Source: an uncultured Anaeromyxobacter sp. (GTDB lineage: Bacteria > Myxococcota > Myxococcia > Myxococcales > Anaeromyxobacteraceae). Taken from it: a DNA stretch of 64,000 nt. A program made the translations under genes and the position numbers. Below are positions 1-7,843 of this stretch, in pieces (positions within the stretch are counted from its first letter, which is position 1; each line of letters begins with the position of its first letter). The stretch spans positions 62,001-126,000 of the forward strand of contig CAIVAR010000021.1 in NCBI GenBank assembly GCA_903904005.1. The letters are read 5' to 3'. Below the pieces are notes generated by a model. That model did not search any database, was not told the origin of the DNA, and was given only the letters and a program-made list of their open reading frames with translations.

Positions 1-162
1 GCCACCGGTAAGCGGGCCTTCTACCGCCAGATCGAGCAACCGCTGGTGGGAGCCTACGCGCTCACCACCGAGACCATGGCCTGCGGCATGCTCGAGCCGG
101 ACGCGGCCGAGGGAATCGACGCCTTCCTCGGCAAGCGGCCGGCCCGCTGGCCGCCTCCCTGA
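1..162 (+). CDS. Enoyl-CoA hydratase/isomerase family, C-terminal fragment
   Basis: Only the last 53 codons are in the window, open from base 1 and ending in TGA at 160-162. The tail carries the helical segment RQIEQPLVGAYALTTETMA followed by a DAAEGIDAFLGKRP stretch, which is the usual C-terminal end of crotonase-fold enoyl-CoA hydratases (the 'D..EGi.AFleKR.p.w' tail). It probably acts on an acyl-CoA. It converges on the ABC ATPase at 178-984, so it may or may not belong with the CoA-ligase operon beyond. Family assignment is good; substrate cannot be given. Confidence 0.8.
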   Translation, partial: ATGKRAFYRQIEQPLVGAYALTTETMACGMLEPDAAEGIDAFLGKRPARWPPP

Positions 163-177
163 CGGGCCCGTCTCGGA

Positions 178-984
178 TCAGATCCGCTCCGCCGGCCCCT
201 CGACGATCCCGGGCCGCTCGATGCGCTCGATGACGTCGTGCCGGTAGAGCCCGGCGATGCGTTCCTCCAGCTCGACGTAGTCGCGCGCGGAGAAGAGTTC
301 CCGCCGGCTCCGCGGCAGGGGGAACGGAACCTCCAGGTCGGCGATGACGCGACCGGGGGCGGTTCCCAGGACGACCACCCGCCCTCCCAGGAGCAGCGCC
401 TCGTCGACGTCGTGGGTGACGAGGAGCACGGTCTTTCGCGGGACACCGGACGACCAGATCTCGAGCAGCAGGTCCTGGAGACGGGCACGGTTCAAGGGGT
501 CGAGCGCCCCGAATGGCTCGTCGAGCAGGAGCAGTTCCGAGCCGAGCGCCAGGACGCGTGCGATGGCGCCCCGCTGGCGCATGCCTCCGGAGAGTTCGTG
601 CGGGTACTTGGCCACGGCATCGGCGAGCCCCACCAGCCGGAGGTAGTCCTCCGCCAGATCCCGCCGCTCGCTCCGCCCCAGGCCCGGCCGGGCCTTGCGA
701 ACTGCCAGTTCCACGTTTCCGCGGAGGCTCATCCAGGGAAAGAGGGCGTAGTCCTGGAAGACGATGGCGCGCCGGAGAGACGGGCCCGCCACCGGCTCGC
801 CGGCCCAGCGCACCACGCCCTCGGTCGGGTGCTCCAGCCCGGCTGCGAGGCGAAGCAGCGTGCTCTTGCCCGACCCGCTCGGCCCGAGCAGCGAGACGAG
901 CTGCCCCCGGGGAACGATCAGGTCGATGGCCTGGAGCACGGGCTCCCCGCCGTAGGAAAAGGTCAGGCCGCGGATCTCGAGCAC
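178..984 (-). CDS. NitT/TauT-type ABC transporter ATP-binding protein (SsuB/TauB-like)
   Basis: A 268-residue ATPase subunit with Walker A GPSGSGKST near residue 36, signature LSGGMRQR, Walker B LLLLDEPFGALD and switch His in VTHDVDEA. Length and sequence fit the nitrate/sulfonate/taurine importer ATPases. The binding protein and permease are encoded on the other strand at 2549-4421, so the importer is split over a divergent promoter region. The start is GTG at 984. A TTGACC/GATACA promoter places the transcript start at or next to the GTG, so the mRNA is probably leaderless. An inverted repeat (994-1007) lies between -35 and -10, which suggests repression. The substrate is inferred (sulfonate or similar organic anion), not shown. 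Confidence 0.9.
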   Translation of the reverse strand: MLEIRGLTFSYGGEPVLQAIDLIVPRGQLVSLLGPSGSGKSTLLRLAAGLEHPTEGVVRWAGEPVAGPSLRRAIVFQDYALFPWMSLRGNVELAVRKARPGLGRSERRDLAEDYLRLVGLADAVAKYPHELSGGMRQRGAIARVLALGSELLLLDEPFGALDPLNRARLQDLLLEIWSSGVPRKTVLLVTHDVDEALLLGGRVVVLGTAPGRVIADLEVPFPLPRSRRELFSARDYVELEERIAGLYRHDVIERIERPGIVEGPAERI

Positions 985-989
985 GCTCC

Positions 990-1018
990 TGTATCCGTCA
1001 TAACGGATTTTCGGTCAA
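990..1018 (-). promoter_or_regulatory. Promoter of the ABC ATPase gene
   Basis: Read on the minus strand: -35 TTGACC (1018-1013), 17-base spacer, -10 GATACA (995-990), then 5 bases to the GTG at 984. Transcription would start on or beside the start codon, giving a leaderless mRNA. The spacer contains the 14-base inverted repeat at 994-1007. Confidence 0.5.
994..1007. promoter_or_regulatory. Inverted-repeat operator TCCGTCATAACGGA
   Basis: Perfect 5-base arms TCCGT/ACGGA around CATA. It sits between -35 and -10 of the ABC ATPase promoter, a repressor position. The same motif occurs at 1134-1147 and, with one arm change, at 6890-6903; a half-match is at 1116-1129. The binding protein is unknown; an Rrf2/CymR-, TetR- or GntR-type repressor would fit. 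Confidence 0.6.
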
Positions 1019-1100
1019 CAGCCTCCGGCTACGGAACGGGCCGTCCGGGTTATTTACCGCTTGAATGCGGACGAAGGACGCTTCTCTGTGAATCAGACGC

Positions 1101-1128
1101 TTGACAAGATATCTGTCCGTTATACAAG
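1101..1128 (+). promoter_or_regulatory. Promoter of the CoA ligase/importer operon
   Basis: A consensus -35 TTGACA at 1101-1106 is followed 16 bases later by TACAAG (1123-1128), with TATACA at 1121 as an alternative -10. The start would fall near 1135, inside the inverted repeat at 1134-1147. Two operator-like sites overlap the -10 and start region. Confidence 0.5.
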
Positions 1129-1129
1129 A
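1116..1129. promoter_or_regulatory. Operator half-match TCCGTTATACAAGA
   Basis: The left arm TCCGT and the ATA core match the operator consensus; the right arm (CAAGA) does not. It overlaps the -10 of the ligase promoter and is 18 bases upstream of the full site at 1134-1147, so it may be a weak second site. Confidence 0.4.
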
Positions 1130-1133
1130 TGCT

Positions 1134-1147
1134 TCCGTAATAACGGA
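1134..1147. promoter_or_regulatory. Inverted-repeat operator TCCGTAATAACGGA
   Basis: Perfect TCCGT/ACGGA arms around AATA, ending 7 bases before the ATG at 1155 and covering the predicted transcription start of the ligase operon. Same motif as 994-1007. Confidence 0.6.
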
Positions 1148-1154
1148 TTCCGCC

Positions 1155-2534
1155 ATGGTCCCCCCACGCACCGTCGCCGCCCTCGCGGCCTCCCACCCCG
1201 CCACCCGGGGTCCCCAACCGGCGCTGCGCCGGTACTGGGACGAGGGGATCGAGACGCTCCCCCGGCACGATCTGGAGCGGCTCCAGTCCTCGCTGCTGCG
1301 GGAACACCTGGACCACGCCTACCGCGGCTCCCGGTGGTACCGGCAGGCGTTCGACGCGGCCGGGGTCTCCCCCGGCGAGATCCGTTCCGTCGCCGACCTC
1401 GCGCGACTCCCCTTCGTGGACAAGCGAATCGTCCGCGACCGGCAGGTGGCCGCGCCGCTCCTCGGCGACCTCGCCGCCGTCGACGAGCGCGACGTCGTCT
1501 ACGTCTCCGCCTCGAGCGGTTCGACCGGCGTCCCCACGCTCTCGCCGTTCACGGCGGAGGACTTCGATCACTTCCAGGACGTCCAGGCCCGGCTCTTCTG
1601 GGCCACCGGCCTTCGCCCCCAGGATCGGTACTGCCACGCCCTCAACTTCTCCCTCTTCGTCGGCGGTCCGGACGTCATCGGAGCCCAGCGCGTCGGGGCG
1701 CTCTGCATCTGGGCCGGAACGGTGCCCGCCGACCGGCTGCTCTTCCTCTTCCAGCAGTTCCAGCCGACCACGACGTGGACCACACCGTCCTACGCCTGGT
1801 ACCTGGGCGAGACCGCACGGGCCCAGGGCATCGATCCGGCGCGCGACCTTTCCCTGTCGCGCATCATCGTGGCGGGCGAGCCGGGAGGGTCGATCCCGGC
1901 CACCCGCCGCGCCATCGAGGATCTCTGGGACGCGGATCTCTACGACTTCTACGGAATCTCCGACATCTTCGGGGCCAGCGCCGGGATGTGCCAGGAGAAG
2001 GACGGCCTCCACCTGGCCGAGGACCACCACCTCCTCGAGGTGATCGACCCGGCCACGGGCGCCGAGGTCCCGGACGGCCAGCCCGGGGAGATGGTCCTCA
2101 CCACGCTCCGGAAGCGTGCCCGCCCGATGATCCGGTTCCGCACCGGCGACGTCGTGACGCGCGACCGCACGCCCTGCGCCTGCGGGCGGACGCACTCCCG
2201 GATCTACATCCGCGGCCGGACCGACGACATGTTCATCGTGAACGGGGTCAACGTCTTCCCGTCGGACGTCGAGGTGGTGGTCCGCTCCATCGAGGAACTG
2301 TCCGGGGAGTACCGGATCACCCTTCACCGCGAGAACCACCTCACCCGGTTCGACCTCGAGGTCGAGGAGCGGAAGGGGCCGTCGCTCCCGACGGCGGGGC
2401 TCCCGGAAGCCATCCGGGCGGCCTTCCGGAGCCGGCTCGGGCTGGCCCCGCGGGGGGTCGTGGTCCTCCCCGACGGGACGCTGCCGCGTTCCGTCCACAA
2501 GGCGAAGCGGGTCGTCGATCGTCGTCAAGACTGA
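1155..2534 (+). CDS. Phenylacetate-CoA ligase (PaaK)-like adenylate-forming enzyme
   Basis: A 459-residue ANL-superfamily acyl/aryl-CoA ligase. It shows the AMP-binding loop SSGSTGVPT, the YDFYGISDIFGA segment, the hinge motif RFRTGD and the C-terminal IRGRTDDMFIVNGVNVFP. It would activate a carboxylate with ATP and CoA. The ATG at 1155 is chosen because the reading frame upstream (to 1101) runs through the promoter and operator. The gene heads an operon with an importer and a 4-hydroxybutyryl-CoA-dehydratase-family protein, so the imported compound is probably converted to a CoA thioester and then acted on by that protein. The acid is unknown. Confidence 0.88.
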   Translation: MVPPRTVAALAASHPATRGPQPALRRYWDEGIETLPRHDLERLQSSLLREHLDHAYRGSRWYRQAFDAAGVSPGEIRSVADLARLPFVDKRIVRDRQVAAPLLGDLAAVDERDVVYVSASSGSTGVPTLSPFTAEDFDHFQDVQARLFWATGLRPQDRYCHALNFSLFVGGPDVIGAQRVGALCIWAGTVPADRLLFLFQQFQPTTTWTTPSYAWYLGETARAQGIDPARDLSLSRIIVAGEPGGSIPATRRAIEDLWDADLYDFYGISDIFGASAGMCQEKDGLHLAEDHHLLEVIDPATGAEVPDGQPGEMVLTTLRKRARPMIRFRTGDVVTRDRTPCACGRTHSRIYIRGRTDDMFIVNGVNVFPSDVEVVVRSIEELSGEYRITLHRENHLTRFDLEVEERKGPSLPTAGLPEAIRAAFRSRLGLAPRGVVVLPDGTLPRSVHKAKRVVDRRQD

Positions 2535-2548
2535 CAAAGGAGAAGCAC

Positions 2549-3589
2549 ATGGTCGTGTTCAGGAAGGGATTCACCCTGGCTCTCGTGAGCCTGTCGCTGC
2601 TCGCCGCAACCCCGGCGCGCGCGGCCGAGAAGCTGCGCATCGGGTACCTGCCCGTCACGGGGCACGCGAAGTTCTTCGTGGCCAAGGAGCAGGGATTCTT
2701 CACCCGGGAAGGGCTCGACGTGGAACTGGTGGAGTTCGTCAACTCCGCCGACGGCATCAACGCCCTCAACGCCGGGAAGATCGACGTGGGGGCCTTCGGG
2801 ACCACCGCACCGCTCGTCCACATCTCGAAGGGAACCGACCTGCGCGTCATCGGCGGGATCATGGGCGAGGACGCGGCGCTGGTGATCGCCCCGGCCAGTG
2901 CGAGCAGCATCAAGGGGGTTGCCGACCTGCGCGGGAAGAAGGTGGCGACCGTCCGCCTCGCCAGCGGCGACGCCGTGCTTCGCGGGGCCCTGCACGACGC
3001 CGGGCTCGACTGGAAGAAGGACGTCCAGATCTTCGAGCTGAAGAACCCGCCCGCGGTGCTCGAGGCGGTGAAGTCCGGACAGGTCGACGCCGGCGTGATC
3101 TGGGGTCCTCACGATCTGAGGGCCGAGGACCAGGGGCTGCTCGTCGTGGCGCGCAGCCGCACCCTGCAGCCCGGCCATCCCTGCTGCCGCCTCACCGTGT
3201 CGGCGAGCCGCCTCCCGGAGCGGACGACCTGGGTGCACCTGCTCCGCGCCATCCTGCTCGCCGAGAGGTATGCCCAGGAGCATCGGCCGGAGACGGTGGC
3301 CGCGATCGTGAAGTACCTGAAGCTCGATCCGAAGCTGGTCGAGAGGGCCTACTACAGCGGCTACCTCGAGCAGGGCACCGACCCCAACCTCAAGGGGATC
3401 CAGAAGTTCTGGCGCATCATGAAGGAGAGCGAGTTCATCGACCTCTCCGCGCCGGGGTCCCGGGATCCGATCGAGGGGCACGTCGAGCTCGCCCTCTACC
3501 GCACCGCGCTCGACGGCCTCGCCAGCGAGAACCCCAAGGACCCGTACTGGGCGACGCTCCAGCGGAAGTTCGTCGAGCGGAACCTCTAG
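2549..3589 (+). CDS. ABC transporter substrate-binding protein (NitT/TauT, SsuA-like)
   Basis: A 346-residue periplasmic binding protein. It has a Sec signal peptide (hydrophobic ALVSLSLLAATPARA, cleavage after ARA), then KLRIGYLPVTGHAKFFVAKEQGFF and the EGLDVELVEF segment typical of NMT1/OpuAC-type binding proteins for nitrate, sulfonates, taurine or pyrimidines. AAAGGAGA 6 bases before the ATG at 2549 fixes the start. It follows the ligase by 14 bases and precedes the permease by 10, so all are one operon. It partners the ATPase at 178-984. Confidence 0.9.
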   Translation: MVVFRKGFTLALVSLSLLAATPARAAEKLRIGYLPVTGHAKFFVAKEQGFFTREGLDVELVEFVNSADGINALNAGKIDVGAFGTTAPLVHISKGTDLRVIGGIMGEDAALVIAPASASSIKGVADLRGKKVATVRLASGDAVLRGALHDAGLDWKKDVQIFELKNPPAVLEAVKSGQVDAGVIWGPHDLRAEDQGLLVVARSRTLQPGHPCCRLTVSASRLPERTTWVHLLRAILLAERYAQEHRPETVAAIVKYLKLDPKLVERAYYSGYLEQGTDPNLKGIQKFWRIMKESEFIDLSAPGSRDPIEGHVELALYRTALDGLASENPKDPYWATLQRKFVERNL

Positions 3590-3599
3590 CCGGCGCCCG

Positions 3600-4421
3600 A
3601 TGAGCGGACCGACCCTCACCGCCGATCCCGGCACGGCCACCGCCGGCCGCAGGGACGCACGCCCTCGCCCTCCCCGTGGCCTGCTGCGGGGAAGCGAGGC
3701 GGCGCTGCTCTTCGCCCTCCTGCTGGCCGGCTGGCAGATCACGACGGCCCTGGCCCGGCAGGAGGGCAACCCCCTCCTGCCCTCCCCGGCGACGACGATG
3801 CGAGCGCTCTGGGCCTCCCTGCCGGAGTTGCTGCTGGGGACCTTGTCCTCGTTCCTGATCCTGGTTCCGGGGTGGCTCCTCGCGGTGGTGGCCGGGATCG
3901 CGACGGGGCTGGCGGTGGCCACCACGCCCTGGCTCGAGCGGGCCTTCATGCCGCTGGCCCGGGTATCCTCCCCCATTCCACCCACGGTGTACGTTCCGTA
4001 CGCCATCGCCGTGCTCCCCTCCTTCCGGCTCTCGGCCATCTTCGTGGTCTTCGTGGGGGGATTCTGGCCGGTGTTCCTCAACACCGCCGCGGGGGCGATG
4101 GCACTCGACTCCCGGTACCGCGACGGCGCGCGGGTGCTCGAGATCCGCGGGCTCGAGTACGTCCTCCGGATCGTCCTGCCGGGCGCGCTCCCCCACGTCT
4201 TCTCGGGCGTGGCGGTGGCGCTGGTCCTCTCCTTCATCCTGCTCACCGTGGCGGAGCTCTTCGGCGCCAACGCCGGCCTGGGGCGGTTCGTGCAGTACTA
4301 CGCCGACTACGCCGACTATCCCCGCATGGTGGCGGGGATCCTCTACACCGGGGCGATCACCTTCCTCTCCATGGAGCTGCTCGACCGGTTGAAGCGGCGG
4401 CTCCTCTTCTGGGTGCGCTAG
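3600..4421 (+). CDS. ABC transporter permease (SsuC/TauC-like)
   Basis: A 273-residue inner-membrane permease with about six transmembrane helices. It carries the BPD-transporter loop (GARVLEIRGLEYVLRIVLPGALPH) that docks on the ATPase. The residue order matches SsuC/TauC permeases of the NitT/TauT class. The first 35 residues are polar and Arg/Pro-rich. It completes the importer with the ATPase on the opposite strand and the binding protein just upstream. Confidence 0.9.
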   Translation: MSGPTLTADPGTATAGRRDARPRPPRGLLRGSEAALLFALLLAGWQITTALARQEGNPLLPSPATTMRALWASLPELLLGTLSSFLILVPGWLLAVVAGIATGLAVATTPWLERAFMPLARVSSPIPPTVYVPYAIAVLPSFRLSAIFVVFVGGFWPVFLNTAAGAMALDSRYRDGARVLEIRGLEYVLRIVLPGALPHVFSGVAVALVLSFILLTVAELFGANAGLGRFVQYYADYADYPRMVAGILYTGAITFLSMELLDRLKRRLLFWVR

Positions 4422-4437
4422 CACCCGCGGAACCTCC

Positions 4438-5889
4438 ATGTCCCTTCGCGACGGCGACAGCTACCGGCGCAGCCTGCAGCGGCTGCGCCCGAACGTTCAC
4501 AAGTGGGGGCGGCCCATCGAGGACGTCACCGTCCACCCGGCCACCCGCCTTCACGTCCAGTCCGTGGCCGCGTCCTTCGACGCCGCCTTCGATCCGGAAC
4601 GGGCGCCGCTCTTCACCGCCACCTCGCACCTGACGGGGGACCGGGCCCACCGCTGGAACACCCTGATGCGCAGCGCCGACGACGTCCTCGGCAACGCACG
4701 GATGAAGCGGGCCCAGTTCTCCTGGACCGGGACCTGCCAGGGCGCGACCTGTGCGGGCTGGACCGCGCTGAACGCCCTCTGGGCGGTCTCGCACGAGAGC
4801 GACGCCCGGCTCGGCACGGACTACCACGCGCGCCTCCGCGACTACTTCCGCTTCGTCGAGGACACCGCGCCGGCGCTGGCCGGAGCGCTCACCGACGCGA
4901 AGGGGGACCGATCGCTGCGGGCCTCCCGCCAGCCCGACCCGGACACCTACCTCCACGTGGTCGAGGAGCGCGACGACGGGATCGTGGTGCGCGGCGTGAA
5001 GGCCCAGATCTGCGCGGTGGCCGCCTCGAACGAGATCGTGGTCGTCCCTGGCACCGCCCATGGCGAGACCGAGCGCCGGAACGCGGTCGCCTTCGCGGTT
5101 CCGAGGGACGTGGCGGGACTCACCATCGTCGAGACGCGGCGCCCCTCCGATACCCGCGACGAGGAGGAGGGCTGGGACGCCCCGAAGGCGGGGGGGATCA
5201 CCCAGGCCTGGCTCCTCTTCGACGACGTCTTCGTCCCCCGTGACCGGGTCTTCCTCTGCGGGGAGCACGCCTCCACCGGGCGCTTCATCTCGATCTTCTC
5301 GGCCATCTACCGCGCCGCCATCGGGGCCTGCGTGGCCGGCCAGGGCGACGTCATGATCGGGGGCGCCATCGCGCTGGCGCGCGCCAACGGCCTCTCCCAG
5401 AAGGTCTTCCAGGACCGTCTCACCCAGATGAAGGTGAACAACGAGACCACCTTCGGCCTGGGCGTCGGCGCCATCGCGCTCGGGCAGGCCCATCCGTCCG
5501 GGCTCTTCGTGCCGGACCCGCTGCTCGCCCACGTGAACAAGGTGCTGGTCGCACGGCTCCCCTACGAGACGAAGGTGCTCGCCCAGGACATCTCCGGGGG
5601 CATCGCCGAGACCGGCTGCCTGCCCTCCTTCGCCGACCTCGGGTCACCGGTGTACGGGGAGAAGCTGCTGGCGGCCGCGGCCGGCGCAGTGGACGGCGAG
5701 ACCCGCGCCCGGCTGGCCCGCCTGGTCGAGTGGCTCACCATCGGCGGAGGGGTGCCGGGATGCATGCATGGGGGCGGCTCTCCGGACGGCGCCCGGCTCG
5801 CCATCCGGGGGCTCGTCGACTGGGAACGCTCCGTGGGGGACGCCCGCCGGATTGCCGGGGTCTCGCGCGAGCTGCCCGACCCCCGGTAG
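4438..5889 (+). CDS. 4-hydroxybutyryl-CoA dehydratase / 4-HPA 3-hydroxylase family protein
   Basis: A 483-residue flavoprotein-family enzyme. It matches the 4-hydroxybutyryl-CoA dehydratase/vinylacetyl-CoA isomerase branch throughout: YRRSLQRLRPNVHKWGRPIE at the start, LTDAKGDRSL (151-160), DGIVVRGVKAQICAVAASNE (180-199) and FDDVFVPRDRVFLCGEH (261-277). From memory, the Clostridium enzyme binds its [4Fe-4S] cluster with C99, C103, H292 and C299. The matching positions here are C100, C105, Y291 and C298, so the His ligand is absent and the first Cys pair has one extra spacer residue. It may keep a modified cluster or only flavin chemistry. It is the last gene of the ligase/importer operon, so a CoA-bound acid is the likely substrate. 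Confidence 0.8.
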   Translation: MSLRDGDSYRRSLQRLRPNVHKWGRPIEDVTVHPATRLHVQSVAASFDAAFDPERAPLFTATSHLTGDRAHRWNTLMRSADDVLGNARMKRAQFSWTGTCQGATCAGWTALNALWAVSHESDARLGTDYHARLRDYFRFVEDTAPALAGALTDAKGDRSLRASRQPDPDTYLHVVEERDDGIVVRGVKAQICAVAASNEIVVVPGTAHGETERRNAVAFAVPRDVAGLTIVETRRPSDTRDEEEGWDAPKAGGITQAWLLFDDVFVPRDRVFLCGEHASTGRFISIFSAIYRAAIGACVAGQGDVMIGGAIALARANGLSQKVFQDRLTQMKVNNETTFGLGVGAIALGQAHPSGLFVPDPLLAHVNKVLVARLPYETKVLAQDISGGIAETGCLPSFADLGSPVYGEKLLAAAAGAVDGETRARLARLVEWLTIGGGVPGCMHGGGSPDGARLAIRGLVDWERSVGDARRIAGVSRELPDPR

Positions 5890-5892
5890 CCG

Positions 5893-6831
5893 TCAGATCC
5901 CCCCACCCTGCTCGAAGCGCTCCTGGCGCACCTCGGCCTGGGTGACCCGGCTTCCCGGCGGCACACCGTGGGTGAGCCAGACGTTCCCGCCGATGGAGGA
6001 CCCCTTCCCGATGGTGATGCGCCCGAGCACCGTGGCCCCCGAGTAGATGACCACGTCGTCCTCGATGATGGGGTGACGGTCGATTCCCTTGATGGGGATG
6101 CCCTTCTCGTCGAGCGGGAAGCTCTTCGCACCCAGCGTGACCCCCTGGTAGATGCGCACGCGGCTCCCGATGCGGCTGGTCTCGCCGATGACCACCCCGG
6201 TCCCGTGGTCGATGAAGAAGCGCTCCCCGATGCGGGCGCCGGGGTGGATGTCGATGCCGGTCGCCCCGTGGGCATGCTCGGAGATGATGCGGGGGATGAG
6301 GGGCACGCCGAGCAGGAAGAGCTCGTGGGCGATGCGCTGCTCGGTGATGGCGTAGACGCCCGGGTAGCTGAAGATGGCCTCCTCCTTGATCTGGAGGGCC
6401 GGGTCGCCGTCGAAGGCGGCGTCGATGTCCGAGCCGAGCAGCCGCCGCACCTCGGGGAGGCGCGCCAGGAAGGCCAGGGTCGCCCCCTCGGCGGTGCTCC
6501 GGCAGTGGGTGCAGGTCCCCAGGTCGTGCTTCGAGGCGAAGGCCACGGCGCGCGTGATCTGCTCCTCGAGCGCGTGGAGCACCCGGTCGAGCGTGGCGCC
6601 GACGTGGTAGTGGAGCGCCTGCTCCCGGAGATCGGCGTTCCCGAAGTAGCCCGGGAAGAAGACCTGCCGGATCCCCTCGACCGCCGCCAGCACGGCGTCG
6701 CGCGAGGGAAGCACGGCGCGCCCGTTCCAGCGCGGACCGCTGGCCCGCACGGCCTCCGCGCTCAGTTCCTCGAGCACCCTGGCCAGCGTGGACTGGCGGC
6801 TCGCGGTGGTGGCCTTCTCGACTGTCGACAT
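5893..6831 (-). CDS. epsC: Serine O-acetyltransferase (EpsC type)
   Basis: A 312-residue enzyme making O-acetylserine from serine and acetyl-CoA, the first step of cysteine synthesis. After an alpha-helical N-terminal part of about 190 residues comes a left-handed beta-helix: GIDIHPGARIGERFFIDHGT with the catalytic His, then VVIGETSRIG and NVWLTHGVPPGS. The long N-terminus is that of the EpsC/SrpH subgroup. AAAGAGA 4 bases before the ATG supports the start. It converges on the dehydratase-family gene 3 bases away and diverges from the ATP-sulfurylase-like gene, with the shared operator (6890-6903) between them. Confidence 0.92.
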   Translation of the reverse strand: MSTVEKATTASRQSTLARVLEELSAEAVRASGPRWNGRAVLPSRDAVLAAVEGIRQVFFPGYFGNADLREQALHYHVGATLDRVLHALEEQITRAVAFASKHDLGTCTHCRSTAEGATLAFLARLPEVRRLLGSDIDAAFDGDPALQIKEEAIFSYPGVYAITEQRIAHELFLLGVPLIPRIISEHAHGATGIDIHPGARIGERFFIDHGTGVVIGETSRIGSRVRIYQGVTLGAKSFPLDEKGIPIKGIDRHPIIEDDVVIYSGATVLGRITIGKGSSIGGNVWLTHGVPPGSRVTQAEVRQERFEQGGGI

Positions 6832-6889
6832 GCGATCTCTTTCTCACGGGGGGTGGATCCGGCCGGCACGTCGTGCTACTGGATGTATG

Positions 6890-6903
6890 TCCGTTATAGC
6901 GGA
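6890..6903. promoter_or_regulatory. Inverted-repeat operator TCCGTTATAGCGGA
   Basis: Arms TCCGT/GCGGA around TATA, in the divergent region between epsC (-) and the ATP-sulfurylase-like gene (+). It is the fourth copy of the motif seen at 994, 1116 and 1134. It ends just at the GGAGG ribosome site of the + gene. Confidence 0.55.
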
Positions 6904-6913
6904 GGCATCGCCC

Positions 6914-7843
6914 GTGCACAACATCTCCCCGCCCGCCCGACCCTCGTCCCTCCTTGCGCCCCACGGCGGGGCCCTGGTCGAGTGCCTCGCCACCGGGGCC
7001 GAGGCCGAGGACCTGGTGGCGAGATCGGGATCGCTCCCGTCCGTCGCGCTCGACCCGGGGGAGCACCTCGATCTGGACCTCATCGCCTCCGGCGGCGCCA
7101 GCCCGGTCCGCGGCTTCCTGGGGCAGGCCGACCACCGGGCCGTCCTCGATCGCCGCACCCTCGCCTCCGGGATCCTCTTCCCCCTCCCGCTCACCGTCGC
7201 GGTGCCGGTCGAGCGGCTCGGGGCGATGCGCCCTGGAACCGAGGTGGCCCTCCACTCCTCGCTGGGGCAGCTCCGCGGCGTCCTGACGGTCCGGGACGCC
7301 TTCGTCCGGGACCTGCGCGAGGAGGCCCGCGTGGTCTTCGGCACGGACGATCCCGGCCACCCCGGCGTCCGCGCGCTCCTCTCCCGCCCCTCCGGCGCCC
7401 TGGGCGGGGACGTCCGCGTGCTGCGCCCCCCGGGACGCCGCTTCGAGACGGCCCGCGAGGTCCGGCTAAGGCTGGCGGCGGCGGGCCACCACCGGGTGGC
7501 CGCCGGGCTCGGCGCCGGGATCGTCGAGGCGGCGCGCGCGGCCGTGCCCCACGCCGACGCGCTCCTCGCGCCGGTGCTCCTCGGCGAGGTGGACCTCGAC
7601 GCCCCCCTCCCGATCGTGAGCGCCAGCCTTCCCCTCCCCCGCCGACGGGCCGGCGCCCGGGAGGCGCTGCTCCAGGCCATCGTGCTGCGCAACTTCGGCG
7701 TGAGCCACCTCGTCCTCGGCGCGGCCCGGACCGATCTCAAGACCGCCGACGCGCTGCTGCGCAACCAGGCGGAGCTCGGTCTCGCCTTCATCCGCGGCGA
7801 GGGGCGGACACCCGTGTCGGGGGGCGGCCGCTCGGCCGCCTAG
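6914..7843 (+). CDS. ATP-sulfurylase (Sat)-like protein lacking active-site motifs
   Basis: A 309-residue protein. The start GTG at 6914 has GGAGG 8 bases upstream; an in-frame ATG at 6887 would put the operator inside the gene. Residues 14-180 follow the Sat PUA-like domain closely: LLAPHGGALV, LDLIASGGASPVRGFLG, RTLASGILFPLPLTV, VFGTDDPGHPGVRALL. The catalytic part aligns but its signatures are gone. Where Sat has QxRNPxHxxH this protein reads AAAGHHRVAAGL (188-199), and where Sat has GRDHAG it reads GAARTD (269-274). It is also about 80 residues shorter than usual. The frame is intact, so it looks like a retained pseudoenzyme, perhaps a regulator or binding protein. Family link firm; role unknown. 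Confidence 0.7.
   Translation: MHNISPPARPSSLLAPHGGALVECLATGAEAEDLVARSGSLPSVALDPGEHLDLDLIASGGASPVRGFLGQADHRAVLDRRTLASGILFPLPLTVAVPVERLGAMRPGTEVALHSSLGQLRGVLTVRDAFVRDLREEARVVFGTDDPGHPGVRALLSRPSGALGGDVRVLRPPGRRFETAREVRLRLAAAGHHRVAAGLGAGIVEAARAAVPHADALLAPVLLGEVDLDAPLPIVSASLPLPRRRAGAREALLQAIVLRNFGVSHLVLGAARTDLKTADALLRNQAELGLAFIRGEGRTPVSGGGRSAA

Noticed and set aside
1061-3589. 842-codon open frame containing the binding protein
   Set aside because: The first 490 codons are an antisense-like, Arg/Pro-rich shadow of the PaaK gene; the binding protein starts at 2549 with a ribosome site and signal peptide.
6887-6913. ATG at 6887 as the start of the Sat-like gene
   Set aside because: It would place the operator within the coding sequence; the GTG at 6914 has GGAGG at the ideal distance. 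A leaderless ATG start cannot be fully excluded.
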